A stretch of DNA of 39,874 bases from JAGVNX01 sp035290965 (GTDB taxonomy: Archaea; Iainarchaeota; Iainarchaeia; Iainarchaeales; GCA-2688035): positions 1-39,874 of the forward strand of contig DATDTD010000034.1 of the NCBI GenBank assembly GCA_035290965.1, read 5' to 3'. The notes under the pieces are model-generated. The model worked only from the letters and a program-made list of their open reading frames with translations. It was not told where the DNA came from and searched no databases. Made by a program: the position numbers and the translations under genes. This document shows, in pieces, positions 14,660-21,898 of the stretch (its first letter is position 1; the number at the start of each line of letters is the position of its first letter).

Positions 14660-14778
14660 GCAAATCCCCACAAAACCCCTTTTAAAAAACTCGCAAAATT
14701 AGAGTCAAAACCTTTAATTATATATTATATATAATGCCCTAAAGTGTTTAAAAACATATTGGAACTTTCCTACTAAAC

Positions 14779-15024
14779 ATGCAAATAACCCAAATGAAAG
14801 AGCCCCAGATAATCCTTGTAAAGGCAATCTTTTTCTTCTTAATAGGAGCGGGCTTGGCAACGCTTTTCATGTGGGGAACAATACAGGGAATAAAAGCCCA
14901 ATGGGACAATAACGAGATTGCATTCATTTACTATTTTGCAGCCTGGTTAGCGGGAGTAGCAACACTCGCTTTTTACGTGCAGGCAAAAAGCCTTTTCCAT
15001 TACGCGCAGATAACAAAAGAATAA
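14779..15024 (+). CDS. small two-helix membrane protein
   Basis: An 81-residue protein with membrane segments at about 11-34 and 46-66 and a short cytoplasmic end. Not recognised. ATG 14779 is preceded by TTTAAAAACATATT about 25 bp upstream, and by a longer TATATTATATATAA run at 14720-14733. Both could be promoters, and the second could also serve the divergent 51-residue gene. Confidence 0.65.
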   Translation: MQITQMKEPQIILVKAIFFFLIGAGLATLFMWGTIQGIKAQWDNNEIAFIYYFAAWLAGVATLAFYVQAKSLFHYAQITKE

Positions 15025-15045
15025 ATGCGGCGCTTGCGGCTTTTT

Positions 15046-15624
15046 TTAATTCCTGCTTCCCCTGATTTCATATAACAGCTGCCTGTTCCTTAACAACAGG
15101 AATCTGGTATTGGCTTTTTCAAGCGCTTTTAGGAATCCATGACCTCTCTTTCCAAGCTTTGACTTGACAACATGCTCGGCAAAGTCCCTGAAAAAAAGCA
15201 ATGTTTCTTCACGCACTGCAATTTCCTGCACAGGAACTTCTTCAATATCCTGCAAGAATCTTTTTGCGGACAGCAGTATTTTATCAACAGTAACATCTGT
15301 GCTTCTGAACCCTTCTATCAGCTCGATTTGTTCCTGAAGAACTTTCAAAAGCCGTTCTTTTGGGACCACACAATAACGAACGCCCTCGTGTGTCATTCCC
15401 ATGCTTCGTACGCGCATTGTTTCAATACGGAAAGCCTGTCCGCTTGCCCTGCGAACAAAAATTTTTTCCTGCCCAGACAAATGCGCGCTTTTTACCAGTT
15501 CTTTTTGTATTGCGGCAACAGCCGCAAAAGAGACGCGCGCAGAACCTGCCTTTTGTGCAGCAAGCCTGTTTATTCTTCTGCTCAGACCAGTCCTGCCTTT
15601 GCCCGGTTTTGGTGAAATAGACAT
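15046..15624 (-). CDS. hypothetical protein, 192 residues
   Basis: Not recognised. A basic N-terminus (KPGKGRTGLSRRINRLAAQK) is followed by helical segments (VVPKERLLKVLQEQIELIEG and VDKILLSAKRFLQDIEE), ending with KANTRFLLLRNRQLLYEIRG. The central and C-terminal parts with the spacing of Arg and hydrophobic residues recall histone-fold-like helices in small archaeal proteins, but the match is too weak to claim. It converges with the membrane-protein gene. ATG 15624 is the first codon of the frame. Confidence 0.62.
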   Translation of the reverse strand: MSISPKPGKGRTGLSRRINRLAAQKAGSARVSFAAVAAIQKELVKSAHLSGQEKIFVRRASGQAFRIETMRVRSMGMTHEGVRYCVVPKERLLKVLQEQIELIEGFRSTDVTVDKILLSAKRFLQDIEEVPVQEIAVREETLLFFRDFAEHVVKSKLGKRGHGFLKALEKANTRFLLLRNRQLLYEIRGSRN

Positions 15625-15712
15625 AGCAACAAACTACTGCCTAAAAAGTATTTAAGCTTTTGCAGAAAAAGAGCTATTTCAAAACAGAACTTTAAATAAA
15701 AAAAAAAGAATT

Positions 15713-15937
15713 TTATTTTTTCTTTGCAGGCTTTTTTACAGGAGCTGATTCTGCGCCGTTTGCCTCTTCTTCAAGTTCTTCGAAAACCTTGTGCTTGTCC
15801 CATTCCTCTATTTCTTCCTTTTCAAGGCCTAACTGCGCAAGCATTTTTTCGTGCTCTTTTTTGTCGAGCTTGGCATACCAGTCCTGCCATATCTTGTCTT
15901 CTGATTTTTCAATCTTTCCGTCTTTTTTCGGTTTCAT
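15713..15937 (-). CDS. small charged protein with Lys/Pro/Ala tail
   Basis: A 74-residue protein, rich in Lys and Glu, beginning MKPKKDGKIEKSEDKIWQDW, with a helical middle and a PVKKPAKKK end. ATG 15937 has GGAGA 6 nt upstream, which favours it over ATG 15943 (too close to that site). Not recognised. Several neighbours share this kind of basic Pro/Ala tail. Confidence 0.6.
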   Translation of the reverse strand: MKPKKDGKIEKSEDKIWQDWYAKLDKKEHEKMLAQLGLEKEEIEEWDKHKVFEELEEEANGAESAPVKKPAKKK

Positions 15938-16061
15938 TTGCATTCTCCTGAATAAAAAATGCAATCAAAGAATTTAAAAAATCTTGCCACGCAGCCGAAA
16001 TCAGGTTAGTGCAATGTTCCCGCAGGAAAATTTTTTAAATCCAGCGGGGGGGGAAAAAAAT

Positions 16062-16511
16062 TCACACGAACAGTGTTTTGTAGGTGTCGCTGTTTCCAAC
16101 AAAAACAAAATAGTGCCAGGTGCTTCTTCCGTTGCCGCGCAGCAGTACGCTATAATACTTATTCGGGGAAAGATTCTGAAAAACAAGTTCTCCGTTGCCG
16201 GAGCTTGCTGTTCCCCGTTGCCCGCCGGGCCCAAATCCTAACTGTGCAAAAACAGTTCCCGAAACATTTTTCGGGTTGCCTGTGCCCGTTACTATTACAT
16301 GCAGGGCAGGATTCTGCAAAGCAGGCGGCTGCGCTTTAGAGATCTGTATTCTTGTCCAATAGGAAACATTTCCTGCAGGGCTTATTGGCGGAACAACATA
16401 ACGGTCTCTCGGAGTTGAAATATGCTGGTATCCGATTGCAAACGCGGCAAACGCGGAAGCCGAAAGCAGAAGCACTGCAAAAGCCATTATCAAAAGCATT
16501 GTTTTTTTCAT
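16062..16511 (-). CDS. exported protein with N-terminal signal segment
   Basis: A 149-residue protein starting with a Sec-type signal (MKKTMLLIMAFAVLLLSASA, then FAAFA), so it is probably secreted or membrane-anchored at the N-terminus. The rest is beta-rich with Gly/Asn/Ser turns (VIVTGTGNPKNVSGTV, GELVFQNLSPNKYYSVLLRG), resembling an Ig-like or pilin-like extracellular domain. ATG 16511 (MKK) is chosen over ATG 16517. A GGGGG run is about 10 nt upstream. No named family. Confidence 0.68.
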   Translation of the reverse strand: MKKTMLLIMAFAVLLLSASAFAAFAIGYQHISTPRDRYVVPPISPAGNVSYWTRIQISKAQPPALQNPALHVIVTGTGNPKNVSGTVFAQLGFGPGGQRGTASSGNGELVFQNLSPNKYYSVLLRGNGRSTWHYFVFVGNSDTYKTLFV

Positions 16512-16647
16512 AATCAAAAACCCCCTTTTTCTGTTTTAAATATAGCCGTTCAAAAACAATTTAAACATGCACTTTCCGCATGGGAAGCTTGTATTTTTCG
16601 CGGGAAAGCATAGGTTAAAAACAAGGAAAAAGAAAAATAGTAATTGC

Positions 16648-17499
16648 ATGGAAAAAAATTTTCTTGACGAGGAAAAAAAGGCTTTTCTGGAAAGATTTCG
16701 CCAAGAGCTTGTAATCAGCGGCTATTCCTCGAGGACAACAAAAATGTATCTTCTTTATGTGAAAGAGTTTTTTGAAAACACTCCGAAAAAAGTCACTGAA
16801 ATTGAAAGGCAGGATATTGTGAGCTTTCTCGCGGGAAAAAAGGAAAGAAACGCAAGCAATGCAACTGTTTCTTTGGTTCATTCGGCATTAAAATTTTTTT
16901 TTGAGAAAATACTGAAAAACAAGGTAATGCAGGAAATTCCTCCCCCGAAAAGGGAAAAGCATCTTCCAAGTGTTCTCACAAGGCCGGAGGTGCGCGCGCT
17001 CATAAAAGCGGCAAAAAAAAAGCGCTCGCGTCTCATAATAGAACTGCTTTATTCTTCGGGATTAAGGGTAAGCGAGGCAGTAAAAATGCAGTTGGAAGAC
17101 TTAAACATGAAAGAGCACATTGCAAAGGTGCGCGGCGGAAAGGGAAACAAGGACAGGATTGTGATTCTTTCAAAGGACTGGATAAAAAAATACAAAAAAT
17201 ATTTGGCAAAGAGAAAAATAAAAAGCCCTTTTGTTTTTGCAAAAAAAAACTCGCAGCCTTTTTCAACCGATGCTGTGCAGAGGCTTGTGAAAAAAAGCGC
17301 TAAAAGAGCGGGAATACAGAAAAAAGTCACTCCCCACACCTTGAGGCATTCGCACGCAACACACCTTCTTGAAGCGGGAGAAAACATAAGGACAATACAG
17401 GAACTGCTTGGACATTCCTCCCTTGCAACAACACAGATTTACACGCATGTCTCGCTTGAAAACCTGAAAAAAGTAAAAAGCCCTCTTGACAGGCTCTGA
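16648..17499 (+). CDS. xerA: tyrosine recombinase XerA
   Basis: Site-specific recombinase that resolves chromosome dimers in archaea. All catalytic residues are present: Arg140 in SSGLRVSEA, Lys165 in RGGKGNKDR, His230 and Arg233 in PHTLRHSHATH, His256 in LLGHSS, and the nucleophile Tyr265 in TTQIYTHVS. The N-terminal core-binding domain covers residues 12-95. The length of 283 residues equals other archaeal XerA proteins, and there is no sign of an integrated element around it, so a housekeeping role is favoured over a phage integrase. ATG 16648 is chosen over an open frame to 16567. Confidence 0.92.
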   Translation: MEKNFLDEEKKAFLERFRQELVISGYSSRTTKMYLLYVKEFFENTPKKVTEIERQDIVSFLAGKKERNASNATVSLVHSALKFFFEKILKNKVMQEIPPPKREKHLPSVLTRPEVRALIKAAKKKRSRLIIELLYSSGLRVSEAVKMQLEDLNMKEHIAKVRGGKGNKDRIVILSKDWIKKYKKYLAKRKIKSPFVFAKKNSQPFSTDAVQRLVKKSAKRAGIQKKVTPHTLRHSHATHLLEAGENIRTIQELLGHSSLATTQIYTHVSLENLKKVKSPLDRL

Positions 17500-17579
17500 T
17501 TGTTACAAGAGGGGGCATTGTTCCACTAATAAGCGCACTTCTGAGTGTTTGAGAAGGAAAACAGGGGGAACAGAGGCAA

Positions 17580-17659
17580 AACGCCCCAAAAACAGATTAT
17601 GTATAAGTGTGTTTTTCACGGGGTTTTTTAAAATTTTTAAAAAACACAATTTGGGCGTT
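17580..17659. repeat. nested inverted repeat downstream of xerA
   Basis: AACGCCCCAAA (17580-17590) pairs with TTTGGGCGTT (17650-17659) with one extra C, and inside it GTGTTTTT (17609-17616) pairs with AAAAACAC (17640-17647). It contains TTATGTATA, a variant of the 11-bp motif. It may be the end of the xerA transcript, a small RNA, or a recombination site. Confidence 0.45.
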
Positions 17660-17769
17660 ATGTAATTTCACGCTTTTTTTGGAAATTTTAAACAATAGAT
17701 TTAAATAGTAAAATGGGTTCTATTATACTGCATTATTTTATTTCAGAATTTGAAAGGAGGCAGGTTGCT

Positions 17770-18078
17770 ATGAGTTCTCTCTTGTCAAAATTGTTCGGCA
17801 TGGACATTTATACTGTTGAAGGGGAATATAAGGGCAAAGTTTTCGATCTTATAATTAACCTTGAAAAAGGAAGAATCGAAACAATAACAACAGAACCTTT
17901 GAAGGTAAGGTCTAAGCAGGAAGCGAAAAAAATCATAAGCGAAAAAAGCATTCCATACAGGAATGTGCGCTCCGCAAAAGACATTGTTGTTGTAGGATCA
18001 GGGCCGACAATCATAGAGGAAGAAGTTTCGAACGAGCCGAGACACACTCCACATCCAAAATATTACAGAAGGCGCTGA
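17770..18078 (+). CDS. PRC-barrel domain protein
   Basis: A 102-residue protein with one PRC barrel: LLSKLFGMDIYTVEGEYKGK, VFDLIINLEKGRIETITTE, and PYRNVRSAKDIVVVG. Archaeal PRC proteins are linked to RNA metabolism and cell division (CdpB type), usually by binding a partner. The start is set by GGAGG 9 nt before ATG 17770; TTTAAATA at 17700-17707 is the likely promoter. The short basic end (HPKYYRRR) may bind RNA. Which PRC class it belongs to is not decided. Confidence 0.83.
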   Translation: MSSLLSKLFGMDIYTVEGEYKGKVFDLIINLEKGRIETITTEPLKVRSKQEAKKIISEKSIPYRNVRSAKDIVVVGSGPTIIEEEVSNEPRHTPHPKYYRRR

Positions 18079-18105
18079 AAAAATCGTTGTTTTTATTTTG
18101 TTTCC

Positions 18106-18148
18106 TCCCTGCCGCTTGCCTAGCTCTCTCAAAGTCTTGGGGCAGGGA
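18106..18148 (+). terminator. hairpin after the PRC-barrel gene
   Basis: TCCCTGCC (18106-18113) and GGCAGGGA (18141-18148) form an 8-bp stem, followed by a long T-rich tract (18159-18176) typical of archaeal termination. Confidence 0.5.
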
Positions 18149-18240
18149 AAACAAAACCTTTTTATTTTTTTATGTTTAATTAGTATACATAAAGAGAGTT
18201 TTTATATAAAATAATATAATAGGGGAAGTACGGGGTGTCT

Positions 18241-18828
18241 ATGCCTGTCAAAGGATATTTTATTCAGTACAAGTTTATTTTGCCTGAAAATATAAAGCAT
18301 TCTTCTTATACTTACCAGAAGCTGTTTCGCGCGTTGTACGGATACACGCAGGCTGTTTTCAAATCCAACGGCAAAAATTACAGGTATCACAGGCGCGGTG
18401 TTTTGTCGGATATACCCTATATCAGGCCGGGCAAAAACTGCGTTATTACTCCCGCAAATGCCTTTTCAAAAATGCTTGATTTTTTTAAAACTGGAAAGAA
18501 TCCTGCGCATGCCTGGAAATTTAAGGGAGACTGGAAAGCGGTTTATTATATGAATGAAAAGGATGTTGATGAAAAAGCAGCTTTGGACGCTCTTGAACGC
18601 CTGGTTGACAGGTCTTTTGTTTTGTCCTCTGCAGAAGAGCATGAAAAGCTTTTTGATGAAATGAATGTAATACTGAAAAAAGAGCCCTCTGCAATCGACA
18701 AAAATTATGCCTCTTTGCTTGTAAAAGAAGCCGACAAAGTAGTAGGAACAGAGTGGTTCAAGCAGCTTTATTCAAAATCAGAAAAGCTTTCGGATTTTTA
18801 TTCCTCTTATAAAAAACTGAAAAAATAA
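18241..18828 (+). CDS. hypothetical protein, 195 residues
   Basis: Not recognised. The N-terminal half is rich in aromatic and basic residues (VKGYFIQYKFILPENIKHSS, LFRALYGYTQAVFKSNGKNY), and the C-terminal half is helical and acidic. Residues 57-67 (DIPYIRPGKNC) look like a conserved loop. ATG 18241 is preceded by GGGG and a strong TTTTTATATAAAATAATATAAT promoter region at 18199-18220. Codons ending in T dominate. No membrane segment. A nucleic acid-binding role can only be guessed. Confidence 0.68.
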   Translation: MPVKGYFIQYKFILPENIKHSSYTYQKLFRALYGYTQAVFKSNGKNYRYHRRGVLSDIPYIRPGKNCVITPANAFSKMLDFFKTGKNPAHAWKFKGDWKAVYYMNEKDVDEKAALDALERLVDRSFVLSSAEEHEKLFDEMNVILKKEPSAIDKNYASLLVKEADKVVGTEWFKQLYSKSEKLSDFYSSYKKLKK

Positions 18829-18871
18829 GGCCCTAGTTATTAACCTTTTTTTGCGTCCAACAACTAGGCTT

Positions 18872-19480
18872 TTATGCCGGCGCATTGTTTATCCGAAGCA
18901 GCGCTTCTTCTATAACAGTTCTCAGCATTGCGGAAAACTCTGCTTTGTTCTTTAACTTTAATTTTGACCTGGCAAATCTTTCACTTTGTTCCTGCACCCA
19001 TTCCTTGAGAACGGCAGTCGTTCTCGGAAAGATGGCAGTTTTTGGGCTCTGTTTCATTGAACAGGCTGTTTCCGCAATGCGCCTGCAGTCAATTGCCCGC
19101 AGGCTTTTTTTCTCTTCTTCAGGAATAATGTGCGCCAAATGATTTCTAAGAAGGAGCGTGTGTGTTAATTCTATTATCCTGTCAGAAGCGTTTTCCCAGC
19201 CGACTTTGTTTCCTAATTTTCCGCTCGTTTCAAGCCTGTGAAGTTCCTGAAAAAGAACTTCAAATTCCTTCGCTTCTGCAGGCGATATTTTCCTGCTTTT
19301 TGCCAGTTTTTGTATTGCGCGCAACCGTGCAATTTTTAATCCTGCGGCAGCGATTGCCGGCATAGAGGAGGCTTTCCCCTTGAGAGACCCGTTTTTGTTA
19401 AGCCATTCGTTAATTTCGGGCCTGCAGAGATCTTTGGAAAACCAGAGCGGCTGCCCGCGCCCTCTTCTCGATTTCGCCAT
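18872..19480 (-). CDS. hypothetical helical protein, 202 residues
   Basis: Not recognised. Mostly alpha-helical and basic (LKIARLRAIQKLAKSRKISP, LKEWVQEQSERFARSKLKLK). The N-terminus (MAKSRRGRGQPLWFSKDLCR) is Arg-rich. No signal or membrane segment. ATG 19480 is the first codon, with little upstream signal. It converges with the preceding gene across a short gap. Confidence 0.6.
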   Translation of the reverse strand: MAKSRRGRGQPLWFSKDLCRPEINEWLNKNGSLKGKASSMPAIAAAGLKIARLRAIQKLAKSRKISPAEAKEFEVLFQELHRLETSGKLGNKVGWENASDRIIELTHTLLLRNHLAHIIPEEEKKSLRAIDCRRIAETACSMKQSPKTAIFPRTTAVLKEWVQEQSERFARSKLKLKNKAEFSAMLRTVIEEALLRINNAPA

Positions 19481-19532
19481 GTTCTAATTTCAAAGTAGGA
19501 TGTTTTTTTATTCTGATTTTTTTCTTCAAAAT

Positions 19533-19877
19533 TTAAGCTTTTTCTCTGGCTCTTTGTCTTCTTGCGGCATCCCGTGCATCGGCTTCTGCTCTTTCTTCAG
19601 CTTCCATTTTCGCAAGCTTTGGCGGCTTTTGCATTGCTGCTCTTCCGGCCTGACCCCAGGTAATTTTTCCTCTTTCTTTCAGGGCCGCTCTTTTTGCGGC
19701 TTCGACAGCAATAGTTCTTTTTGCGGCTTCAGATACAGTCGTTCTTCTTGCAGCTTCAGCCGTTGCTGTTCTTTTTGCAGCCTCTGATTCCGCAGTAACC
19801 TTTGTCCATTGCCATTTTGCGAAGCTTTTCTGCACTGGCAATGGCCGTGGTTTTTTTCTTCCTATTCCAAAAACCAT
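19533..19877 (-). CDS. protein with 9-residue EAAKRT repeats
   Basis: A 114-residue basic protein. Residues 30-65 are four tandem copies of a 9-residue unit, x-EAA[KR]RT-x-x (SEAAKRTAT, AEAARRTTV, SEAAKRTIA, VEAAKRAAL), coded by 27-bp DNA repeats at about 19691-19800. It should form one long helix with a regular Arg/Lys stripe. The flanks (MVFGIGRKKPRPLPVQKSFA and RQRAREKA) are also basic. ATG 19877 has GAGG 8 nt upstream. No family recognised. Confidence 0.6.
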   Translation of the reverse strand: MVFGIGRKKPRPLPVQKSFAKWQWTKVTAESEAAKRTATAEAARRTTVSEAAKRTIAVEAAKRAALKERGKITWGQAGRAAMQKPPKLAKMEAEERAEADARDAARRQRAREKA

Positions 19878-19977
19878 TTTCAAAACCTCTTTTTTTATCC
19901 CATAAATCCGATGTTAAATATACTGCCTTCTGCAATTTAAAGGTTTGTTTTTCAGCCGAGTTTCAATCAGGGTTTTC

Positions 19978-20445
19978 TCAAGAATTAGTTTTTTCTGCCT
20001 GCTTTTCCTTTGCTTCTATCGGCTTTTCTTTTTCTCCCTGCTGCTCTGCTCCCTGGGTTGTAATGAGAATGTTTTTTTTTCGCCATTTGCGCTTTCCGCC
20101 GATATCAGTGCTTTCAAACAGTCCGATGTCAGTAAAAGTCTTGATATAGGGGTAAAGGCTTCTTTCGTTCTGGTATTCCATGCCGAACTGTTCCTTTATC
20201 CTGCGCCGTATTTCCTGCATTTCAATCCATTCAAAGCCGATAACACTCGTTAAATGATGTGCCTGGGTGTTATCCCGTATTTTAATGTAATCCCAGACAG
20301 AATGGACCTCTTTTCGTGGTTTTTCTGCTGTTTCAATGGGAATTGCCTGAACCTGAATCGTCCCCTGTTCCGGCTCTTCGCTCCAGTCTTTAATGTCTTT
20401 AAAGAAACCCATTAATGTCCTGACAAGCTTTTTGAAAACCATCAT
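19978..20445 (-). CDS. winged-helix-like DNA-binding protein
   Basis: A 155-residue protein. Residues 70-125 (IEMQEIRRRIKEQFGMEYQN, SLYPYIKTFTDIGLFESTDI, GGKRKWRKKNILI) fit a winged-helix domain with a basic wing. The C-terminus is Glu/Lys/Gln-rich and disordered. ATG 20445 lies right after a TTTATATC box about 25 bp upstream, so the mRNA is leaderless, and two TAATGAC repeats surround that box, which suggests autoregulation. The family is not recognised with certainty. Confidence 0.6.
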   Translation of the reverse strand: MMVFKKLVRTLMGFFKDIKDWSEEPEQGTIQVQAIPIETAEKPRKEVHSVWDYIKIRDNTQAHHLTSVIGFEWIEMQEIRRRIKEQFGMEYQNERSLYPYIKTFTDIGLFESTDIGGKRKWRKKNILITTQGAEQQGEKEKPIEAKEKQAEKTNS

Positions 20446-20450
20446 AACTA

Positions 20451-20514
20451 TAATGACTGTAATGATATAAATTCTTTACGGTAATTACCAAATCATTAAG
20501 GTAATGACAGTAAT
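20451..20514. promoter_or_regulatory. operator-like repeats and palindrome before the winged-helix gene
   Basis: TAATGACTGTAAT (20451-20463) and TAATGACAGTAAT (20502-20514) are direct repeats with one mismatch, 51 bp apart. A perfect palindrome, GGTAATTACC (20480-20489), sits between them. The TATA box of the minus-strand gene lies next to the first repeat. Confidence 0.55.
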
Positions 20515-20536
20515 CTGGCTTTTTTCACATGATTCT

Positions 20537-20940
20537 TCTGAAGTGGCTGCCGGTGAGTGTAAAAATAGTTGATGTTTCTGAAGCAACCAGCTAAACCGGC
20601 ATTGCAAGCAATGCCTCGGAGCTCTGTGAGTTGCTGTTTTAAACAGTATTTTTGTGGTTTTTCAAGGGAACCTGTTTTTGTTGCTCCCTGGGGGTATGTG
20701 AGTCGTTGTTTTTATGGGGTTTTTCTGTATGCCTGCTGTTTGCCTGTTTATCCCTGCTCTTCTGCGTTATGTGAGTATGGCTTGTTTTGCAGTTATTTTG
20801 GCGCACTTGCCAGGTGCGCGCTTTTTTTGCTCCCTGGCCCGATGTGAGTTGCTTTGTTTGCCGAAGCTGCGGTGTTCTTTCCTTCAGAAAGCAGTATTTA
20901 GCCTATTTTGACAATTGTGAGTTTTTTAGAAATAGCCCGA
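20537..20940. repeat. non-coding array with a 73-bp period
   Basis: GTGAGT occurs at 20553, 20626, 20698, 20771, 20844 and 20917, i.e. with spacings 73, 72, 73, 73 and 73. Around it a degenerate repeat of about 30 bp can be seen: GCTCCCTGG-like sequence begins about 15 bp upstream (20682, 20829, and weaker at 20755), and a T-rich G/TTGCTTTGTTT follows. The sequence between repeats differs in each unit. The period is not a multiple of 3, so it is not coding. It lies between the initiator tRNA gene (its 3' side) and the winged-helix gene. It has CRISPR-like geometry but its repeats are far too diverged for an active CRISPR. Confidence 0.7.
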
Positions 20941-20953
20941 TTAAAAAAGAATT

Positions 20954-21047
20954 AGCGCGGGAAGGATTTGAACCTTCGACCTTCGGGTTTCTCCTTATTT
21001 TCTGGAATTATGAGCCCGACGGGCACTCCTGGCTGCCCTACCGCGCT
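20954..21047 (-). tRNA. initiator tRNA-Met (CAT) with a 20-nt intron
   Basis: Minus strand. The acceptor AGCGCGG pairs with CCGCGCT, the D arm is GGGC/GCCC, the T arm GAAGG/CCTTC with TTCAAAT, and the anticodon stem TCGGG/CCCGA. The loop reads CTCATAA with a 20-nt insert at the canonical 37/38 site. The A1-T72 end pair and the three G-C pairs (GGG/CCC) of the anticodon stem mark it as initiator. 74 nt without the intron; CCA is not encoded. Confidence 0.92.
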
Positions 21048-21304
21048 ATTTGGTTTGTCTGCTTTAATACTGCGGCTTCAAAACTCTTTTAAAGCCCACG
21101 AATAACAGGTTTTCTGCTTTAATAAAAAAGGTTTTTTTAGCTTTATTTCTTGTTTTAGCTTTTTTTATCGCCCTGTATTAAAAATTAAACCTTTTTTTAT
21201 TCTTTTTTGGTTTTTAATTTAGCTTTTGTATTCTTTTGGTTGTTTTTGTTCTTATTTTTCCTTTTGGATTAGCGGAAGATTCCTGTCCAATATTTTGTGT
21301 TTTT

Positions 21305-21838
21305 TTACAGCTGTTTTTGTATCTCTTCGCGCTCTTTTTTCAATATTTCAAGCTCTGCCTGCAGCCCTGCGTTTCTTTTTTCATTGTCTATCTGCCCCAA
21401 TGTTGAGCCGCATTCCGGGCATTTGAACAGGTATTCTGTTGCTATTTCAAAGGGAATGTAATCGCATTTTTTCTGGCAGCTGAACAATATGTAATTTTTT
21501 TCAAAGTTTTTTTTGGTTTCAAGCTTTTCTATTCTTTCATTGTGCTGTTCCATGAGCAATTCGAGTATTCTCTTTGTCTTGATTTCCCAGGTATATGAAA
21601 ACCAGCCTGTTTTGCTGTTTTTTGTTTTCTGGTAACAGGCAATCCCACGGTAATGCAGCCTGTTCAGGATTGTCCTTATTTCAGTAACTTTCAGCTTTAT
21701 TTTTTTTGCTATTTCCTCGTCTGTTATCTGCTTTCCCTTTGTCTCGTAGATTTTTGTTATTTTTATTGCTGCGTCTCCCGCAATTGTCTGGAGCAGTTGT
21801 TCTGCTCCCTGGAACTGCAAGACGCTGATTTTCGCCAT
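21305..21838 (-). CDS. tfe: transcription factor E (TFE alpha)
   Basis: General transcription factor that helps RNA polymerase open the promoter. The N-terminal winged helix covers residues 10-95 (KQITDEEIAKKIKLKVTEIR, ILNRLHYRGIACYQ), and the C-terminal zinc ribbon has Cys pairs in FSCQKKC and FKCPECGS. The C-terminus is a coiled coil (LQAELEILKKEREEIQKQL). The length of 177 residues is typical of archaeal TFE. ATG 21838 begins right at MAKISVL. It supports the archaeal assignment of the window. Confidence 0.92.
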   Translation of the reverse strand: MAKISVLQFQGAEQLLQTIAGDAAIKITKIYETKGKQITDEEIAKKIKLKVTEIRTILNRLHYRGIACYQKTKNSKTGWFSYTWEIKTKRILELLMEQHNERIEKLETKKNFEKNYILFSCQKKCDYIPFEIATEYLFKCPECGSTLGQIDNEKRNAGLQAELEILKKEREEIQKQL

Positions 21839-21898
21839 TTTTTCAACTCGTTTTTTATTTTCTGCTGCAAACCAAATAAAAAGCTTGCCTGTTTTTTT

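Noticed and set aside
14511..14702. Plus-strand protein of 63 residues
   Set aside because: It is a Phe/Leu-rich shadow; the minus strand has a better 51-residue gene.
16648..17499. Phage or plasmid integrase
   Set aside because: Length and motifs equal XerA, and no att duplication or phage genes are beside it.
20537..20940. Active CRISPR array
   Set aside because: The period of 73 bp fits, but the repeats share only GTGAGT and a loose flank, and no cas gene is in the window.
20569..21092. Plus-strand Cys/Phe-rich open frames
   Set aside because: They cover the 73-bp array and the tRNA, shift with a period that is not a multiple of 3, and have no start signals.
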